From NCBI RefSeq assembly GCF_036964665.1, contig NZ_JBAMDA010000001.1, forward strand, positions 2,022,001 to 2,086,000: a stretch of 64,000 nt of DNA, read 5' to 3'. The notes below the pieces were generated by a model, which saw nothing but the letters and a program-made list of their open reading frames with translations, was not told the DNA's origin and ran no database searches. The DNA is from Nitrobacter sp. NHB1 (lineage in GTDB: Bacteria; Pseudomonadota; Alphaproteobacteria; Rhizobiales; Xanthobacteraceae). Of the stretch, positions 62,222 to 64,000 are shown piece after piece (position 1 is the first letter of the stretch; each line of letters opens with the position of its first letter). The position numbers and the translations under genes are program-made.

Positions 62222-64000
62222 TCAATCCTTGCGACCGGCAAGCTGCTCCCTGAGTGCGGCCAGTTTCGCAAACGGCGAATTCGGGTCCATCGGACGCTCA
62301 CGCTCGCGCGGCGCGCTGCTGGCGTAGGGGCGATGCGACGGTCCGGCGTCCGGACGTCCCTCGCGGCCGCCCTTGCGGGAGCCCTGAAACCGGCCCTTCT
62401 CCTGATCCCTGTCCCTGTTTTTGCCTTTGCCCTGGAAGTGATCGCGCGGCGGACGCCCCTTGCCCTCGCGCGGCTCACGGCCGGGCGCGCTCGCGCTCCC
62501 GGCGGACGCGCCTTCGGCGGCCACACCGGTGGAGGGCCGGCGGGCCTCCTTTTGACGCTCGCGCCGCCCTCGTCCATGCCGCTCGCGCTTCTGCGCCCCC
62601 TCGCCCGCTTCGCCGTCCGCGGCAACCGGTTGCGCGCCATCCTGCCGAGGCTGTTGCCGGCGATGACGGTTGCGGTCGTGGCGCGGCCGCCGATCGGCGG
62701 CCCGGCCGCCCGGCCGCCAGACCTCGACCGTTGCGGACGCGGCGTCCGTAGCATGAGCCGGCGAGGCATCCGCTGCGGCGATATCGGCGGATGCCGCGCC
62801 CTCGGACACGCTCACGGCATCGACCGGTGCGAACTCATCCGGCGTGGATGCGGTTTCGACGGCATCATCGGAAGCCGCCGAGGCATCCGCTCCAACGATC
62901 TCGGCGGATGCCGCGCCCTCGGGCGCGCTCACGGCATCGATCGGCACGGACTCATCGGGCGTGGTATCGGCGGGTGCGGTTTCGACGGCATCACCGGAGG
63001 CCGCCGAGACCGCGATGTCGGGCGTTAACGCCGCCGACGGCGACGTTTCCTCGACCACCTCAGCCAAGACTTCGGTCGCCAAGGCTTCGGTCGCCGTAGC
63101 GATATCGTCCGATGAACCCGCATCCGCGGCAGGCGCCGGTTCAGCAGCCGATCCGGCATCGGGCGCACCCGCGCTATCCAGCGCGGGTTCCTGCCCCTCG
63201 GGCATGGCGTCCGGCGCGGCCGATTCCTGCGGCGCGCTCTCCGCCGCTTCGGCGGAAACCGTTTCCGCGGCAGCATCCGTCGTGGGGCCGGTATCTGTGA
63301 CGGGCGGGGGAACCGGACACCGCTCCATGCGATAGCCTAGCGCGCGCAGGATGGAGGCGAAATCCTCGCCGGCGGTGCCTGCGAGCGATGTCATGGCCTG
63401 GGTCACGACGAACCCGCGGCCATCGAATGCGCCGGCCGGTTTTTCGCCGGGCGCCGCTTCCCGCCATGCGAGCGCCGGACGGATCAGATCGGCCAGCCTT
63501 TCGAGGATGTCGACGCGGACGGCCCGCTCGCCGCATTGCCGATAGCCGAGCGTACGATAAGCGTCGCGATCGAGCAGTTTGTCGGCCGGGAACGAGGTGC
63601 GGCCGCTGCCTGCCAGATGCTGCGCGCTCGACAACGCCGACAGGTCGACGTTGTCCTGCTTCTGCGCCCACAACAGCGAGGCCAGCGACCGCGCGGCCGG
63701 TTTCAGAAGCGCCGGGAAATAGACGTGGTAGGCGCCGAAGCGCACGCCGTACTTGCGCAAGCTGGCGCGCGACGGCTGATCGAGATCTTTCATTTCGGCG
63801 GCGATCCTCGATCGCTCCAGCACGCCGAGCGCCTCGATCAACTGGAATGCAATACCGCGCGCGATGCCGGTGACATCCTCCGCCTTGGACAACTCAAACA
63901 GCGGCCCGAGAAGCTTCTCGATATGGGTCTTCAGCCACAGATCGAGCCGGGCCTGCACCGCGTCGCGCGGCGCGCCGGTCAGCCGCTCATCCGAAATGAT
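62222..64000 (-). CDS. C-terminal part of a large helicase-like protein (5' end outside window)
   Basis: The frame is open from the window edge to 62222, 592 residues. The first 240 form a conserved, folded region (EMKDLDQPSRASLRKYGVRF, GAYHVYFPALLKPAARSLAS, AFDGRGFVVTQAMTSLAGTA, ILRALGYRMERCPVPPP) that I associate with the C-terminal part of SUV3-like DEAD-box helicases found next to S4-fdxA-carD in this group; the helicase motifs themselves lie outside the window. Residues 250-420 are an acidic Ala-rich linker with two degenerate 40-residue repeats. The last 170 are Arg/Gly-rich and look RNA-binding. The ending is FAKLAALREQLAGRKD. Confidence 0.65.
   Translation of the reverse strand: MISDERLTGAPRDAVQARLDLWLKTHIEKLLGPLFELSKAEDVTGIARGIAFQLIEALGVLERSRIAAEMKDLDQPSRASLRKYGVRFGAYHVYFPALLKPAARSLASLLWAQKQDNVDLSALSSAQHLAGSGRTSFPADKLLDRDAYRTLGYRQCGERAVRVDILERLADLIRPALAWREAAPGEKPAGAFDGRGFVVTQAMTSLAGTAGEDFASILRALGYRMERCPVPPPVTDTGPTTDAAAETVSAEAAESAPQESAAPDAMPEGQEPALDSAGAPDAGSAAEPAPAADAGSSDDIATATEALATEVLAEVVEETSPSAALTPDIAVSAASGDAVETAPADTTPDESVPIDAVSAPEGAASAEIVGADASAASDDAVETASTPDEFAPVDAVSVSEGAASADIAAADASPAHATDAASATVEVWRPGGRAADRRPRHDRNRHRRQQPRQDGAQPVAADGEAGEGAQKRERHGRGRRERQKEARRPSTGVAAEGASAGSASAPGREPREGKGRPPRDHFQGKGKNRDRDQEKGRFQGSRKGGREGRPDAGPSHRPYASSAPRERERPMDPNSPFAKLAALREQLAGRKD
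62755..63035. repeat. Two degenerate repeats of about 120 bp in the helicase-like gene
   Basis: The two encoded units are SGDAVETAPADTTPDESVPI followed by DAVSAPEGAASAEIVGADAS, and SDDAVETASTPDEFAPVDAV followed by SVSEGAASADIAAADAS. They are of 42 and 39 residues. Confidence 0.75.

Overview
The window is a GC-rich stretch of alphaproteobacterial chromosome. The gene orders hemC-hemD-mitofilin, mdh-sucCDAB-lpd, atpHAGDC without F0 genes, and rplU-rpmA-obgE-proB-proA-nadD-rsfS-rlmH-envC-ctpA-rppH, together with families of palindromic intergenic repeats built around GATCATGCTC, point to the Bradyrhizobium/Nitrobacter/Rhodopseudomonas group (Nitrobacteraceae). Genus is inferred from gene order and repeat style, not from a database search. 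Nearly every gene is a housekeeping gene. There is no prophage, CRISPR array or complete insertion sequence.

Layout. 1-2333 (minus): a mitofilin-like membrane protein cut by the window edge, then hemD and hemC (tetrapyrrole synthesis). 2423-4906 (plus): tsaD, gpsA and an EVE-domain gene. 5335-9817: acsA, an S24-type repressor (minus), a DUF952 gene and pyrD. 10073-15315 (minus): a DUF6460-like protein, a Bax-inhibitor-1 protein and an ABC permease/ATPase pair; the pair faces a GDSL arylesterase, a YbbA/YbbP/TesA-type arrangement. 15359-28015 (plus): arylesterase, thpR, zapE, then a TCA-cycle block mdh, sucC, sucD, sucA, sucB and lpdA, interrupted before lpdA by an orphan gene and a short-chain dehydrogenase fragment. 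28033-32012: xerC (minus), priA (plus) and an RlpA-like protein (minus).

32655-38212 (plus) is the F1 ATP synthase operon atpH-A-G-D-C, with an Ohr/OsmC peroxidase gene between atpG and atpD. 38499-53648 (minus) is a long housekeeping series: rplU, rpmA, a GNAT acetyltransferase, an LTA-synthase-like sulfatase, obgE, proB, proA, nadD, rsfS, rlmH, an EnvC-like protein, ctpA, a YibQ-like deacetylase and rppH. A small plus-strand membrane protein sits between proA and proB. 54042-60000 (plus) holds an unusual ROK-family protein, tRNA-Ser(CGA), a minus-strand tRNA-Arg(CCU), YidB- and YeaQ-like proteins, a degenerate nuclease-fold protein and an M48 lipoprotein protease. 60202-64000 (minus) holds carD, fdxA, an S4-domain protein and the C-terminal part of a large helicase-like protein.

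Three things stand out. (1) The ROK protein at 54042-55181 appears circularly permuted: the ROK C-terminal lobe comes before the phosphate-binding N-terminal lobe, the zinc motif is missing, and there is a lysine-rich tail. (2) Palindromic repeat elements abut gene ends so closely that the stop codons of pyrD, the DUF6460 gene, ohr, rppH, the YibQ gene, proB and hemD lie on an element edge or inside the element. Several elements carry a second hairpin whose sequence differs between copies while base pairing is kept. (3) Accessory genes (ohr, the AT-richer orphan at 25797, the membrane protein at 46984) are lodged inside otherwise canonical operons.
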